Part shown: in pieces, positions 1-9,114 of the stretch
Layout of the letters: each line of letters opens with the position of its first letter
Numbering within the stretch: the first letter of the stretch is position 1
Assembly: GCA_016290215.1 (NCBI GenBank)
Contig: JAEETH010000003.1
Location: 1-64,000, forward strand
From: Bacteroidales bacterium
Lineage (GTDB): Bacteria > Bacteroidota > Bacteroidia > Bacteroidales > F082
Length of the DNA stretch: 64,000 nt
Direction: 5' to 3'
Notes under the pieces: generated by a model
Database searches by the model: none
What the model was told of the DNA's origin: nothing
Seen by the model: the letters and a program-made list of their open reading frames with translations, nothing else
Program-made: the position numbers and the translations under genes

Positions 1-996
<996 letters not shown>

Positions 997-1201
997 AGTA
1001 TTGTTGTACTCAAATTTCTGTATTCTGAATCTCGGGTTCCGCCTCGATGTCCATCCCGGGGGTCTCCCCCGGGTGGCTCCTTCCCGCGCGACGCCTCGCG
1101 GCGTCAGCGCTTCTTTCTTGTGCTGGCCTCAGACTTTCAAAGAACTTTCCGCTTTCCAATCGAACCCTTCATCCAACCCCTCTTTTTTGTGGAAGCGGAT
1201 T

Positions 1202-1232
1202 GCAAAGGTACGACCTTTTTACAAACTGGCAA
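1202..1232 (-). promoter_or_regulatory. rRNA operon promoter (Bacteroidota type)
   Basis: On the minus strand TACCTTTG matches the Bacteroidota -7 consensus TAnnTTTG (1203-1210). A TTG -33 element at 1230-1232 is separated from it by 19 bases, the expected spacing. It lies about 200 bases upstream of the 16S 5' end, leaving a leader at 997-1195 that would hold rRNA processing signals. No tRNA or protein gene is seen between 997 and 1333. Confidence 0.65.
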
Positions 1233-1333
1233 TCACTTTTTTCAATTATTTTTGATGTAATAATGCATATAATTGATAATCATGTGAATAAAATTTTTAT
1301 TTATTCGAAAAACGAGGGTGTTTTTCGGAGCTT

Positions 1334-1987
1334 TTATTCGTTTTCTGGGTCTTCGACGAGCCGAAAAACGGTATTTTGGCTGGTTTGGATGAGGCTGATG
1401 GTGCCAACAAGGATGAAATCTGCAAGGATGGCTTCGGCTTTTCGCTTATTGATATGGGCCATTTCCTGGAATTCTTGCAATGTGATTTCTTTGTTTTCCG
1501 ACAGATGGCGCAGGAGCAGGGTCTCTGTGTCGGTGAAAGCGATTTTGGCGGGTCTGGAAAACTTGTCGGCCTTCCACACCTTAATTAATATAGGGTCGGC
1601 AACAAGGTTTTCGTCCTTGACTCTGACATAAATCTTATAATTGCCTTGACTATCAGGTGCTTTGTGCTTGTGATGCTTGTCTTTGGGTATGATGACCTCA
1701 AGCACGGTCTTGCCGTTGATTTCCCATTCCTCCGTGGAGTAGTCCACTTTCGGTTGGCAATACATTTCAGCTGCAGCTTGAATCATGTGGATTTCCTCGT
1801 CGGAACGCACGCCTGCAATGGCACCATTGTCTTTCACGCCCACGAGGAGCCGTCCGCCATCGGTATTGGCGAAAGCGGCGAGGGAACGGGCGATGCGTCG
1901 GCTGTCGGAAATCTCGAACTTGAAATCGAGCATTTGATGTTCGCCTTCCTGAATCAGATTCTGAATATGGTGCTCTTTTGCTTTCAT
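1334..1987 (-). CDS. AlbA_2 (Schlafen-like) DNA-binding domain protein
   Basis: A protein of 217 residues. Residues about 15-120 match the AlbA_2/divergent AAA_4 fold often seen in bacterial transcriptional regulators: an acidic E-rich start, then the AFANTDGGRLLVGVKDNG segment, and a following IPP-like stretch that is here IIPKDKHHKHKA. The C-terminal 70 residues look like a winged helix (LQEFQEMAHINKRKAEAILADF). The ATG at 1987 is chosen because the upstream extension would begin without a plausible signal. The gene lies alone, upstream of the rRNA promoter on the same strand. A regulatory or nucleic-acid-binding role is inferred from the family only; the target is unknown. Confidence 0.75.
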   Translation of the reverse strand: MKAKEHHIQNLIQEGEHQMLDFKFEISDSRRIARSLAAFANTDGGRLLVGVKDNGAIAGVRSDEEIHMIQAAAEMYCQPKVDYSTEEWEINGKTVLEVIIPKDKHHKHKAPDSQGNYKIYVRVKDENLVADPILIKVWKADKFSRPAKIAFTDTETLLLRHLSENKEITLQEFQEMAHINKRKAEAILADFILVGTISLIQTSQNTVFRLVEDPENE

Positions 1988-2652
1988 TGAGGGCGCAAAG
2001 ATAGGACTTTTTCTTTGTCGCCGGAGCAACTATATTTATTTAAGGTGTAGAAAAATGGATAGGAAAAATGGAAATGTTTTGTGAAAATGGAAGAATGGAT
2101 GGGAGAGGGAAGAGGGCTTTTTTAGGCCTTCTGAGCGCATTTGTTTTTGAGACGAACACGGTGTCGTTTTTGACCCAAAAACGCAAAATAGGCGATGTTT
2201 TGATTTGTGAAAATGTGGAATGTTGATTTATTACATGTGTAACTATATAGTTTGTAAAAATATTATAAATCAAATAAATAAGTTATTATTTACATAATTA
2301 AATATTCAAGGTGTACAACGATAAATAGTAGAATACTGTAAAATAATGAGAAAATTAACAAAATTGTATTGTTTATTATTGATATTCAGATGTATTATGT
2401 ATTATATTTAAAGTAATATATTAAAGTTTTAGTTCATCCCGCTGCATTATTTATATGTTATTGAATAAATCTTTAAATCTTTAAATTTTAAATCTTTAAA
2501 CTCTATCATATAAAGTAATTCATCAAGTATTTGGATTGAATTTGAATATTTACATAAATAAATTCCTTTTGCATGTGATTTGTATCGAATAAATGTTTAC
2601 TTTTGTCAACTGAAATTGTGTTGAAAATCGAAAATTTGAGGAGTGTACACTT
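1988..2652. other. AT-rich intergenic region
   Basis: A gap of about 665 bases between divergent genes, very AT-rich. It holds a short run of AAATCTTTAAA-type repeats (see the repeat entry) and a TACTTTTG promoter-like element at 2598-2605 facing the XRE gene. No convincing coding sequence or RNA structure was seen. Confidence 0.6.
2468..2506. repeat. AAATCTTTAAA-type simple repeat (family D)
   Basis: Tandem variants of TTTAAATCTTTAAA. The same motif recurs at 37127-37212, 53713-53786 and 59158-59232, always between genes, so it is a dispersed family rather than local low complexity. Confidence 0.6.
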
Positions 2653-3090
2653 ATGGAAAATGAAGAAATGAAGGATAGGATTGCGCACATTATTCGCGCC
2701 AAAAATCTGACCGCTGCCGAGTTTGCCATCCGTCTTGGCATACAACCCTCCAATGTTTCCCACCTCCTTTCGGGACGCAATAACCCGAGTTTGGATTTCG
2801 TGCGGAAACTGAAAGAGACCTTCCCGGAATATAATCTGGATTGGATTGTCATGGGTAAGGGACCGATGACGGTTTCGGAGCCTTTCGTGACATCTGTTCC
2901 TGCGGTCGAGTCTCGATTGGACGAAAAGACCGAAGTGGAAAACAATTCCAAAGCCTTGGACGGTACATCGTTTGCCACCACGGAGCCTCCTTGTTTTCCC
3001 GAGGAACAACTTCCCTTGTCGTCATCGGGGTTAAAAAAGATGATTTTGGTGTATGACGACAACACTTTTGAGGTGCTTTCCCCCCGATGA
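2653..3090 (+). CDS. XRE-family helix-turn-helix transcriptional regulator
   Basis: A protein of 145 residues. Residues 5-65 form a Cro/C1-type HTH (KNLTAAEFAIRLGIQPSNVS, then HLLSGRNNPSLDFV). They are followed by the LDWIVMGKGPM segment common in Bacteroidota XRE regulators and then a low-complexity tail without a known effector domain. A GAGGAG stretch 10 bases before the ATG is an unusually good Shine-Dalgarno for this phylum. A TACTTTTG -7-like element lies at 2598-2605. The gene is followed after 70 bases by the nrnA-like gene, which has its own promoter. The targets cannot be read from the sequence. Confidence 0.85.
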   Translation: MENEEMKDRIAHIIRAKNLTAAEFAIRLGIQPSNVSHLLSGRNNPSLDFVRKLKETFPEYNLDWIVMGKGPMTVSEPFVTSVPAVESRLDEKTEVENNSKALDGTSFATTEPPCFPEEQLPLSSSGLKKMILVYDDNTFEVLSPR

Positions 3091-3134
3091 TGCTTTTTGT
3101 ATTAATTAAATAGGTGTCGAAACGGAAAAAGTTG

Positions 3135-3142
3135 TAATTTTG
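3135..3142 (+). promoter_or_regulatory. -7 promoter element of the nrnA-FKBP operon
   Basis: TAATTTTG matches TAnnTTTG and lies 18 bases before the ATG at 3161. An in-frame ATG at 3140 falls inside this element, which argues for the downstream start. Confidence 0.55.
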
Positions 3143-3160
3143 CAGGCTTTTATAAAAGTT

Positions 3161-4183
3161 ATGCAACAAGATTCCTTTTTTGAACGCTTTGATGCTGTAA
3201 TTCAGTCACCTAAACGCTTCGTTTTGGCCTGCCATGTCAATCCTGACGGAGACGCTATTGGCTCTGTGTTGGCCATGGCCGAGTTCCTCAAACGGAAAGG
3301 TCATGAGGTTAAGATGGTGGTTGCCAACGATTTTCCGGAATTCCTCCATTGGATGCCTGGAGCCGATGATTTTTTGGTTTTCGAGAAAGATAGCGAAGCT
3401 TGCAAACTGACCATTGCAGATGCAGAATGCATTATGATGCTGGATTTCAACAATTTGTCGAGAGGTGGAATCCTGCATAATGAGTTGGGGAAAACGCGTT
3501 GTCCTCGCATTTTGGTCGACCATCATCGTGACCCTGACTTTGACCAGTTTTATTGTGCTTATTCAGATGCTTGTGTTTCAAGTGCTTCCGAGATTGTGAC
3601 CGAAATCATCTTGCATTATGGGAAGGAGCATTTTACGCAAAGCATTGCCACCAATCTGCTGGTAGGCATTATGACGGACACGGGATCGTTTTCCCATTCC
3701 ATTTATCATCCGCGTACATTTGAGTTGTGCAGTATGTTGGTCAATTATTCGATTTCGTATGTGCTTATCCATCAGTTGGTTTACGATACGATGTCGGAGA
3801 ATCGGCTGCGTCTTTTGGGGTATTCCATCAGCAATAGGATGGAGGTGTTCGACGATTATTCAACGGCTATTATTGCACTGAATAAGAGTGATTTGGAACG
3901 GTTCGACTATCAGCCTGGCGATACCGAGGGCGTGGTCAATTATCCTTTGTCGATGAAGAAAATCAAGATGTCGGTGCTCATTACCGAGCGTCAGGACCAG
4001 ATTCGTTTTTCATTTAGGTCGAAGGGCAGTTTCTCGGTGCATGAATTGGCGCAGAAACATTTCAAAGGTGGTGGTCACACCAATGCAGCGGGCGGCACCT
4101 TGACGTGTTCGTTCGAAGAAGCGGTGGAGAAATTGAAGGCAGTGTTGCCCGAATATCAGGATTTATTAAACGAAGCGGAATGA
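3161..4183 (+). CDS. DHH-family phosphoesterase (NrnA-like oligoribonuclease/pAp phosphatase)
   Basis: A protein of 340 residues. The N-terminal DHH domain shows HVNPDGDAIGS (about residues 23-33), a metal-binding MLDFN segment and VDHHRDPDF; MTDTGSFSHS follows in the middle. The C-terminal DHHA1 domain ends with the signature GGGHTNAAGG near residue 305. This architecture is that of NrnA, which degrades 2-5 nt nanoRNA and dephosphorylates pAp; some relatives hydrolyse c-di-AMP intermediates. The stop codon overlaps the next ATG as ATGA, so it is translationally coupled to the first FKBP lipoprotein. No membrane segment is present, so it should be cytoplasmic. Length is typical. Confidence 0.9.
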   Translation: MQQDSFFERFDAVIQSPKRFVLACHVNPDGDAIGSVLAMAEFLKRKGHEVKMVVANDFPEFLHWMPGADDFLVFEKDSEACKLTIADAECIMMLDFNNLSRGGILHNELGKTRCPRILVDHHRDPDFDQFYCAYSDACVSSASEIVTEIILHYGKEHFTQSIATNLLVGIMTDTGSFSHSIYHPRTFELCSMLVNYSISYVLIHQLVYDTMSENRLRLLGYSISNRMEVFDDYSTAIIALNKSDLERFDYQPGDTEGVVNYPLSMKKIKMSVLITERQDQIRFSFRSKGSFSVHELAQKHFKGGGHTNAAGGTLTCSFEEAVEKLKAVLPEYQDLLNEAE

Positions 4184-4707
4184 GAAACTTATGCAAATAT
4201 CTGATTTTGATGTTGTTATTGGCCCTTTTTTCATGCGATAACAACGAACCCAAGCAGCAATCGCCTATCACAAAAAGCGAGATGAAAAACAGCATGGAGA
4301 AGGCGAATCGGTATTTGCTCAACGAAGAGGAGGAGGATATTGAGAATTATGTGAAACGCCATGGTTTGACGATGACTTCGACAGGCACAGGACTGAGATA
4401 CCAAATCCTCAAACAAGGGTCGGAGATAAAAATCGAAAAAGGCGAGCAGGTGACCTTGGAGTACGAATTACATTCCATCGCTGGTGACTTGATTTATTCC
4501 TCTGAAAACGATGGCGTTAAGTCTTTTGTTGTAGGTGAGGGTACGGTTGAATCCGGCCTTGACGAAGCCATGACCTACCTGCATCGTGGCGATGTTGCGA
4601 AGCTCATCATCCCATTCCATTTGGCTTATGGCTTGCATGGTGACGACGATAAAATTCCAGAATACGCGACTTTGGTTTATACGATAAAAATAATAGATAA
4701 TCAATAA
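4180..4707 (+). CDS. FKBP-type peptidyl-prolyl isomerase lipoprotein 1
   Basis: A protein of 175 residues. It has a short hydrophobic signal and an LFSC lipobox (Cys near residue 19), so it is expected to be anchored in an envelope membrane and face the periplasm. After a charged linker with a helical segment, residues about 85-175 form one FKBP domain (VTLEYEL, FVVGEGTVESGLDEAM, KLIIPFHLAYG, LVYTIKIID). It resembles Bacteroidota lipoproteins related to GldI. The start overlaps the nrnA-like stop by ATGA. It is the first of four consecutive FKBP lipoprotein genes. Catalytic residues are only partly conserved, so a chaperone role is as likely as isomerase activity. Confidence 0.88.
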   Translation: MRNLCKYLILMLLLALFSCDNNEPKQQSPITKSEMKNSMEKANRYLLNEEEEDIENYVKRHGLTMTSTGTGLRYQILKQGSEIKIEKGEQVTLEYELHSIAGDLIYSSENDGVKSFVVGEGTVESGLDEAMTYLHRGDVAKLIIPFHLAYGLHGDDDKIPEYATLVYTIKIIDNQ

Positions 4708-4710
4708 TTT

Positions 4711-6012
4711 ATGAAGAGAAATTGCTTTACCATCGCATCAGTTTGCCTGCTGACAATGATGCTGTTTTCGGCTTGCACCCAGAAGTTTCCCGGGTACAAA
4801 AAGACAGAGAGTGGCTTGTATTACAAGTTTTACAGCCACAATCCCAAGGCTCAAAAACCTAATCAAACCGATGTTATGAAAGTCGCCATGACCTGCTATC
4901 TTGCTGATACGGTTTATTTTGACTTCCAAAAATCTCCGAGCCAGGTGTATGCGCAGCTGAAAGAGTCGGTGTTTCCCGCCGACTTGAATGAGGCCTACGC
5001 TATGATGAACTTGGGTGATTCGGCTTCGTTCTACATCAAGGCCGACTCGGTGGCCATTTGGTATTACGACAAGCATCCTGATTCGGTCGGCCTGAAAGCA
5101 GACGATTATTTCCGCTATGAGGTTAAGTTGTTGGAAATTAGGCCTATGGAAGAGTTTCAAGCGGAAATCGATAGAATGGACAATGCAATGAAGGAGCACT
5201 CATTGAAGGAGTTTGCCGACTATGTTGAGCAAAATCTTCAGGGTATAACGCCTGAACCTTGTGGCGTTTACATGATTCCGTTGGAGCCTGGCAGTGGTCG
5301 TTGTCCCGTGAAGGGCGAAAAAGTGGAGCTTGATTTTGCTGCCTACTTGCTGAACGGACAGTTGGTGGGTTCCACCTTCGACAATCCCGACAAGTTCTCT
5401 TTCGTTTTGGGTGAAGGCTTTGCCATTCAAGGTTGGGAAGAGATAATTCCAAAGATGCACCTTGGTGAGCGCGTGAAGGCGATCATCCCCTTTGAGATGG
5501 CTTATGGAAACCGTCCCGTTGGTTCTATTCCCGCTTACTCGAATCTGATTTATGACATAAAGCTGTTGAAAATCACCACGGAAGAAGAACTTCGTGCTGA
5601 GGCCGAGAAGGCTTTGGAAGCTTTGAAGGTTGAATCGGAGAAGGCTTTTAACGATTATGTGAATGCCAACGGCATCGTCAACCACACGTCTTCGGGATTG
5701 TACTATTCTAAGATGCTTGTTTCCGATGGCAAGAGCCCGCAAAGAGGGCAGAAGGTCCGCATCAAGTTTAATGCGTCCTATATCGATGGCACTCCGTTGG
5801 GTAATTCCGACGATTTGGGTGAAAGCTTCGAGATGGTGTATGGCGACGGCTCGGTGCTGAAAGGCTTGGAGGAAGGTATAGGCATGATGCATGTGGGCGA
5901 AAAAGCCCGTTTTGTGCTGCCTTACCATTTGGCCTACGGCGAACAGCCTTACGGCAAAATCCCAGGTTGTTCCAATATCGTTTTTGATGTTGAATTAGTT
6001 GAAATAGAATAA
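4711..6012 (+). CDS. Three-domain FKBP-like lipoprotein 2
   Basis: A protein of 433 residues with a lipoprotein signal (LFSAC, Cys about residue 22). Three FKBP-like units can be recognised. A degenerate N-terminal unit spans about residues 30-150 (GLYYKFYSHN, AYAMMNLGDSASFYIKADS). A middle unit is at about 195-292 (FSFVLGEGFAIQGWEEIIPKM, IIPFEMAYGNRP). A C-terminal unit is at about 330-433 (FEMVYGDGSVLKGLEEGIGMM, VLPYHLAYGEQP). A helical KAEKALEALKVESEKA-type linker separates the last two. It starts 3 bases after the preceding stop. The multiple binding clefts suggest a periplasmic folding factor holding more than one client segment; that function is inferred. Confidence 0.87.
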   Translation: MKRNCFTIASVCLLTMMLFSACTQKFPGYKKTESGLYYKFYSHNPKAQKPNQTDVMKVAMTCYLADTVYFDFQKSPSQVYAQLKESVFPADLNEAYAMMNLGDSASFYIKADSVAIWYYDKHPDSVGLKADDYFRYEVKLLEIRPMEEFQAEIDRMDNAMKEHSLKEFADYVEQNLQGITPEPCGVYMIPLEPGSGRCPVKGEKVELDFAAYLLNGQLVGSTFDNPDKFSFVLGEGFAIQGWEEIIPKMHLGERVKAIIPFEMAYGNRPVGSIPAYSNLIYDIKLLKITTEEELRAEAEKALEALKVESEKAFNDYVNANGIVNHTSSGLYYSKMLVSDGKSPQRGQKVRIKFNASYIDGTPLGNSDDLGESFEMVYGDGSVLKGLEEGIGMMHVGEKARFVLPYHLAYGEQPYGKIPGCSNIVFDVELVEIE

Positions 6013-6037
6013 ATTACAATTTAAACTACAAGTTAAA

Positions 6038-6958
6038 ATGAAAAAGAGAATCGTTTCGATGGCCGCTTTGGCCTTGATGGTGGCAGGCACCTTGATGGCT
6101 TGCTCAGAAAACAACCCTTATCCGGGTTATCAAAAGAACCAAAATGGTTTGTATTACCAGTTTTTCACCCAAAATGAAGGCGAGAAGCCGCAAGTAGGTG
6201 ACTTGTTAGAGGTCGGTATCTGCATCATGATTAATGATACCACGCCGCTTATTCCCAACAGGCAGGATATGATGAAGCTGACGGAACCCAAGTTTGCCGG
6301 CGACATCATGGAAGGTCTGGCCATGATGCACAAGGGCGACTCTGCCTCGTTCATCGTGAACATCGACTCCACGTTCAAGCATTTGTTTGGCCAAGCTACT
6401 TTGCCCGAGGAGTTCAAATCCACTGACATTATGCGTTTTGAAGTGAAGTTGAACGACTTCTACCCGGAGAAAGTGTTTGCCCAAAAGTTTGCCAACGATG
6501 TCAAAACCAGGAATGCCGAAAGAGTTGCCAAGTTGCAGAGCGACTATCCTGAAGAGACCGCCAAGGCTGCTAAGGAATTAGCTAACTATCTGACAAAGAA
6601 CAATATCGTTGTCGATCCTACCGAATCAGGCCTCTATTATGTAGTGACTGAAGCTGGCAATGGCGAGAAACCCGAAGTGGGCAAACCTGTCACGATGCAC
6701 TACACGGGCAAGTTGTTGGACGGCACCGTTTTTGACTCTTCGGTTGAGAGAAACGAGCCTTTCCAGTTCATTCTTGGTGTCGGTCAGGTCATCCCGGGTT
6801 GGGACGAAGGCGTTCAGCTGATGTCGAAAGGTGAGAAGGGTGTGCTTTACATTCCTTATTACCTTGGCTATGGCGAAAGACAGGCTGGTGAGAAGATTGC
6901 TCCGTTCTCCAACCTGATGTTTGAAGTCGAACTGATTGATTTCGAAACGTTTGAATAA
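6038..6958 (+). CDS. FKBP-type peptidyl-prolyl isomerase lipoprotein 3
   Basis: A protein of 306 residues with signal and LMAC lipobox (Cys about residue 22). The N-terminal half is a degenerate FKBP-like unit shared with the neighbours (PGYQKNQNGLYYQFFTQNEG, AMMHKGDSASFIVNIDS). The C-terminal unit, residues about 205-303, is the most canonical of the cluster: VTMHYTGKLLDGTVFDSS, FILGVGQVIPGWDEGVQLM, YIPYYLGYGE and MFEVELIDF. Here the Tyr, Phe-Asp and Ile-Trp residues of an active FKBP pocket are present. This member is the best candidate for real prolyl isomerase activity. It lies in the same transcription unit as the others. Confidence 0.9.
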   Translation: MKKRIVSMAALALMVAGTLMACSENNPYPGYQKNQNGLYYQFFTQNEGEKPQVGDLLEVGICIMINDTTPLIPNRQDMMKLTEPKFAGDIMEGLAMMHKGDSASFIVNIDSTFKHLFGQATLPEEFKSTDIMRFEVKLNDFYPEKVFAQKFANDVKTRNAERVAKLQSDYPEETAKAAKELANYLTKNNIVVDPTESGLYYVVTEAGNGEKPEVGKPVTMHYTGKLLDGTVFDSSVERNEPFQFILGVGQVIPGWDEGVQLMSKGEKGVLYIPYYLGYGERQAGEKIAPFSNLMFEVELIDFETFE

Positions 6959-6959
6959 G

Positions 6960-8273
6960 ATGAAACGTCTTATTGCTTGGTTTTCCGTTCTTTCCGTTTT
7001 CTTGATGCTCGCATCGTGTGCCGACAACTCCATCTATTCGGGCTTCAAGAAGACGGAGAGCGGAGCCTATATGCAGTTCTACACCAAGAATGATGGCCAG
7101 CAGCCGCGCCTCAACGACGAGGTGACCTTCGAGATGGCGCAGTTCTTCAACGACTCGATGCTGTTTACGACAGCAGGCGACGAGCCTATGCGTCTCGTCC
7201 TGAAGAAGGCCGATTTCGTTGGTGATGTGGCTGATGCCTTGCTGATGATGCATGTGGGCGATTCGGCTCGGTTGGTGGTTTCGATTGACTCGGTGTTTAC
7301 CACCATGTTGGGCATGGATGAAGTGCCTGAGGAATATACGGGTAAGCCGATCTATTACGACCTGAAACTGCTCTCCATCAAGCCTTTCGAAGAGCTTGAG
7401 GCAGAGCGTAAAGTGCTGTTGGACAGCCTTAGACAAGCGGAATTTGAATTCTTGACCCCTTTGAGGGAAGACCCCAAGCATACCTTGACCGAGTCGGGAC
7501 TCATCATCATGGAGAAGACGGGCAACGGCAAGGTGGCCACGATGGGTGATTATGTCGATTTCGACTTCACGATGTGCAGCCCCGATGGCGACACCATTAT
7601 GAACTCGTTTGGCGTTGAGTCGGTGGATATGCAATATGGCGAGGAGTTCATCGGCAAGGGCTTCAACGAGGCCATAGGCATGGTGCCCGAAGGTGGCACG
7701 ATGCGCTTTGTTATCCCCTCGGCCTTGGCTTTCGATAGCACGGGCTACGAGCAATTCATTCAACCTTACACGCCTTTGGTGGTTCTCATGAAGATGAACA
7801 GCGTGATGGACAAGGCTGCTTACGAAAAGCATCAGGCCGCACTTGAAGCCGAGAAAGAGGCTGAAAAAGAGCGTCTGCTGGCTTTGGAAAGCACGGCCAT
7901 CGCTGACTACATCAAGGCAAACAACATCACGGAAACGCCAACAGAATCAGGCCTTTACATCATCCGTCAGGAAGAGGGTAAAGGCAATGTGGCCCAATGG
8001 GGCGACGAGGTGTCGGTGCACTACATCCTGAGCACCTTGAAGGGTGACGAGGTGGAGTCGAGCTACTACTACGATGAGCCCATCAGTTTCAAGATTGGCA
8101 ACAACGAGATGATTCCCGCCATCGAGGAGGCCCTGATGACCATGGCCCCTGGTGCAAAGGTCACTTTGGTTTCGCCTTCAGCACTGGCTTTCGGTGAAAT
8201 CGTGATTGACGAGGAATTGCTGCCGGCTTATTCACCGCTGGTGATTGAACTGGAACTGGTGGAAGTGAAGTGA
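6960..8273 (+). CDS. Three-domain FKBP-like lipoprotein 4
   Basis: A protein of 437 residues beginning one base after the previous stop, with lipobox LASC (Cys about residue 20). It repeats the plan of lipoprotein 2: a degenerate N-terminal unit with AYMQFYTKNDG and ALLMMHVGDSARLVVSIDS, a middle unit (VDFDFTMCSPDGDTIMN, IGKGFNEAIGMVPEG), a charged coiled-coil linker (AALEAEKEAEKERLLALES) and a C-terminal unit (VSVHYILSTLKGDEVESS, IEEALMTMAPGAK). Many pocket aromatics are replaced, so substrate holding rather than catalysis seems likely. An intrinsic terminator follows about 40 bases downstream and ends the operon. Confidence 0.86.
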   Translation: MKRLIAWFSVLSVFLMLASCADNSIYSGFKKTESGAYMQFYTKNDGQQPRLNDEVTFEMAQFFNDSMLFTTAGDEPMRLVLKKADFVGDVADALLMMHVGDSARLVVSIDSVFTTMLGMDEVPEEYTGKPIYYDLKLLSIKPFEELEAERKVLLDSLRQAEFEFLTPLREDPKHTLTESGLIIMEKTGNGKVATMGDYVDFDFTMCSPDGDTIMNSFGVESVDMQYGEEFIGKGFNEAIGMVPEGGTMRFVIPSALAFDSTGYEQFIQPYTPLVVLMKMNSVMDKAAYEKHQAALEAEKEAEKERLLALESTAIADYIKANNITETPTESGLYIIRQEEGKGNVAQWGDEVSVHYILSTLKGDEVESSYYYDEPISFKIGNNEMIPAIEEALMTMAPGAKVTLVSPSALAFGEIVIDEELLPAYSPLVIELELVEVK

Positions 8274-8312
8274 GGGGTTGGGAAACAAATCTGACAGAAA
8301 TCTCGTAAATAA

Positions 8313-8346
8313 TGAAAAATGCCGCCTTTGGTGGCATTTTTTTTGT
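8313..8346 (+). terminator. Intrinsic terminator of the FKBP operon
   Basis: AATGCCGCC, a TTT loop and GGTGGCATT form a 9-bp stem (one G-T wobble), followed by a run of eight T. It sits 40 bases after the last FKBP stop codon. Confidence 0.85.
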
Positions 8347-8616
8347 GCCCTGTTCCAGCGAATTTGCAATCCGCTGGGGTTGGATATGGGGATTTGCAAT
8401 CCCATTTTATGGGGCAAAAATAAGCAATTTTCTTGAAAAATGCAAGGGAAAGGCATAGTTTTGCAAAAAGAGGGGAAAACACATGGGCAAAGGAAAGACT
8501 GGAAATGATTGTGGATTATTGTTGCTCTTCCTCCTCAAACTTCTCCTTGTCGGGAACTCCATATCTCCCCGTAGGATAAAGTAGGGTTTATGGCGGGGAG
8601 AGGTGGGTACTTTTGA
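8347..8616. other. Intergenic region between convergent units
   Basis: It contains a spaced direct repeat of ATTTGCAATCC near 8369 and 8393 but no recognisable gene. It separates the FKBP operon from the 3' end of the minus-strand RHS locus. Confidence 0.5.
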
Positions 8617-9114
8617 TTATAACCTATTAATTATCAACGAAAGATCATACTTCATTTTATAAGCAATTGTATTTGGCTTATAATCTTTAGACAATAAACA
8701 ATATACATCAAGACTACTCCATTTTTTTTGTTGGTTTTTGATATGCAGCGTTATAGCGGTTCCATCTAACATATTTTGGAAACAAGTATCTTCTTTGTCA
8801 AAAGTATTAGCGAAACATTTTTCAATACTCTCTGAATTTGGATACGAGTTTATTGCAATTATAGGTTCTAGTTTTTTGACATTATAAGGTCTGATAATAT
8901 AAACATACATCAATGAATCATCGTGATACCAAATTACATCAGTTTGGTTTGAATAGTTTGAGAATTGAAAAACTGTATCTACTTGTGTATATCCTTTTTT
9001 TATTACATTATTTGTTCTGTAGTCCAATCCTTTTTGTGAATTACAACTATAAAACAATATAGGTATAACAACACTGACAAGTATTATAATAATTATATAA
9101 AAATAGTATTTCAT
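8617..9114 (-). CDS. Candidate immunity lipoprotein for the RHS/JAB toxin
   Basis: A protein of 165 residues. A long hydrophobic N-terminus (about residues 4-22) ends in FYSC, which reads as a lipoprotein signal or membrane anchor. The rest has no family I recognise. Its start codon overlaps the stop of the RHS toxin gene (ATGA), it is the last gene of the locus, and both it and the toxin tip are visibly AT-richer than the RHS core. That position and composition are typical of immunity genes in polymorphic toxin systems. The immunity role is inferred from context only. An envelope location would suit a toxin that acts from outside or in the periplasm. Confidence 0.6.
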   Translation of the reverse strand: MKYYFYIIIIILVSVVIPILFYSCNSQKGLDYRTNNVIKKGYTQVDTVFQFSNYSNQTDVIWYHDDSLMYVYIIRPYNVKKLEPIIAINSYPNSESIEKCFANTFDKEDTCFQNMLDGTAITLHIKNQQKKWSSLDVYCLLSKDYKPNTIAYKMKYDLSLIINRL

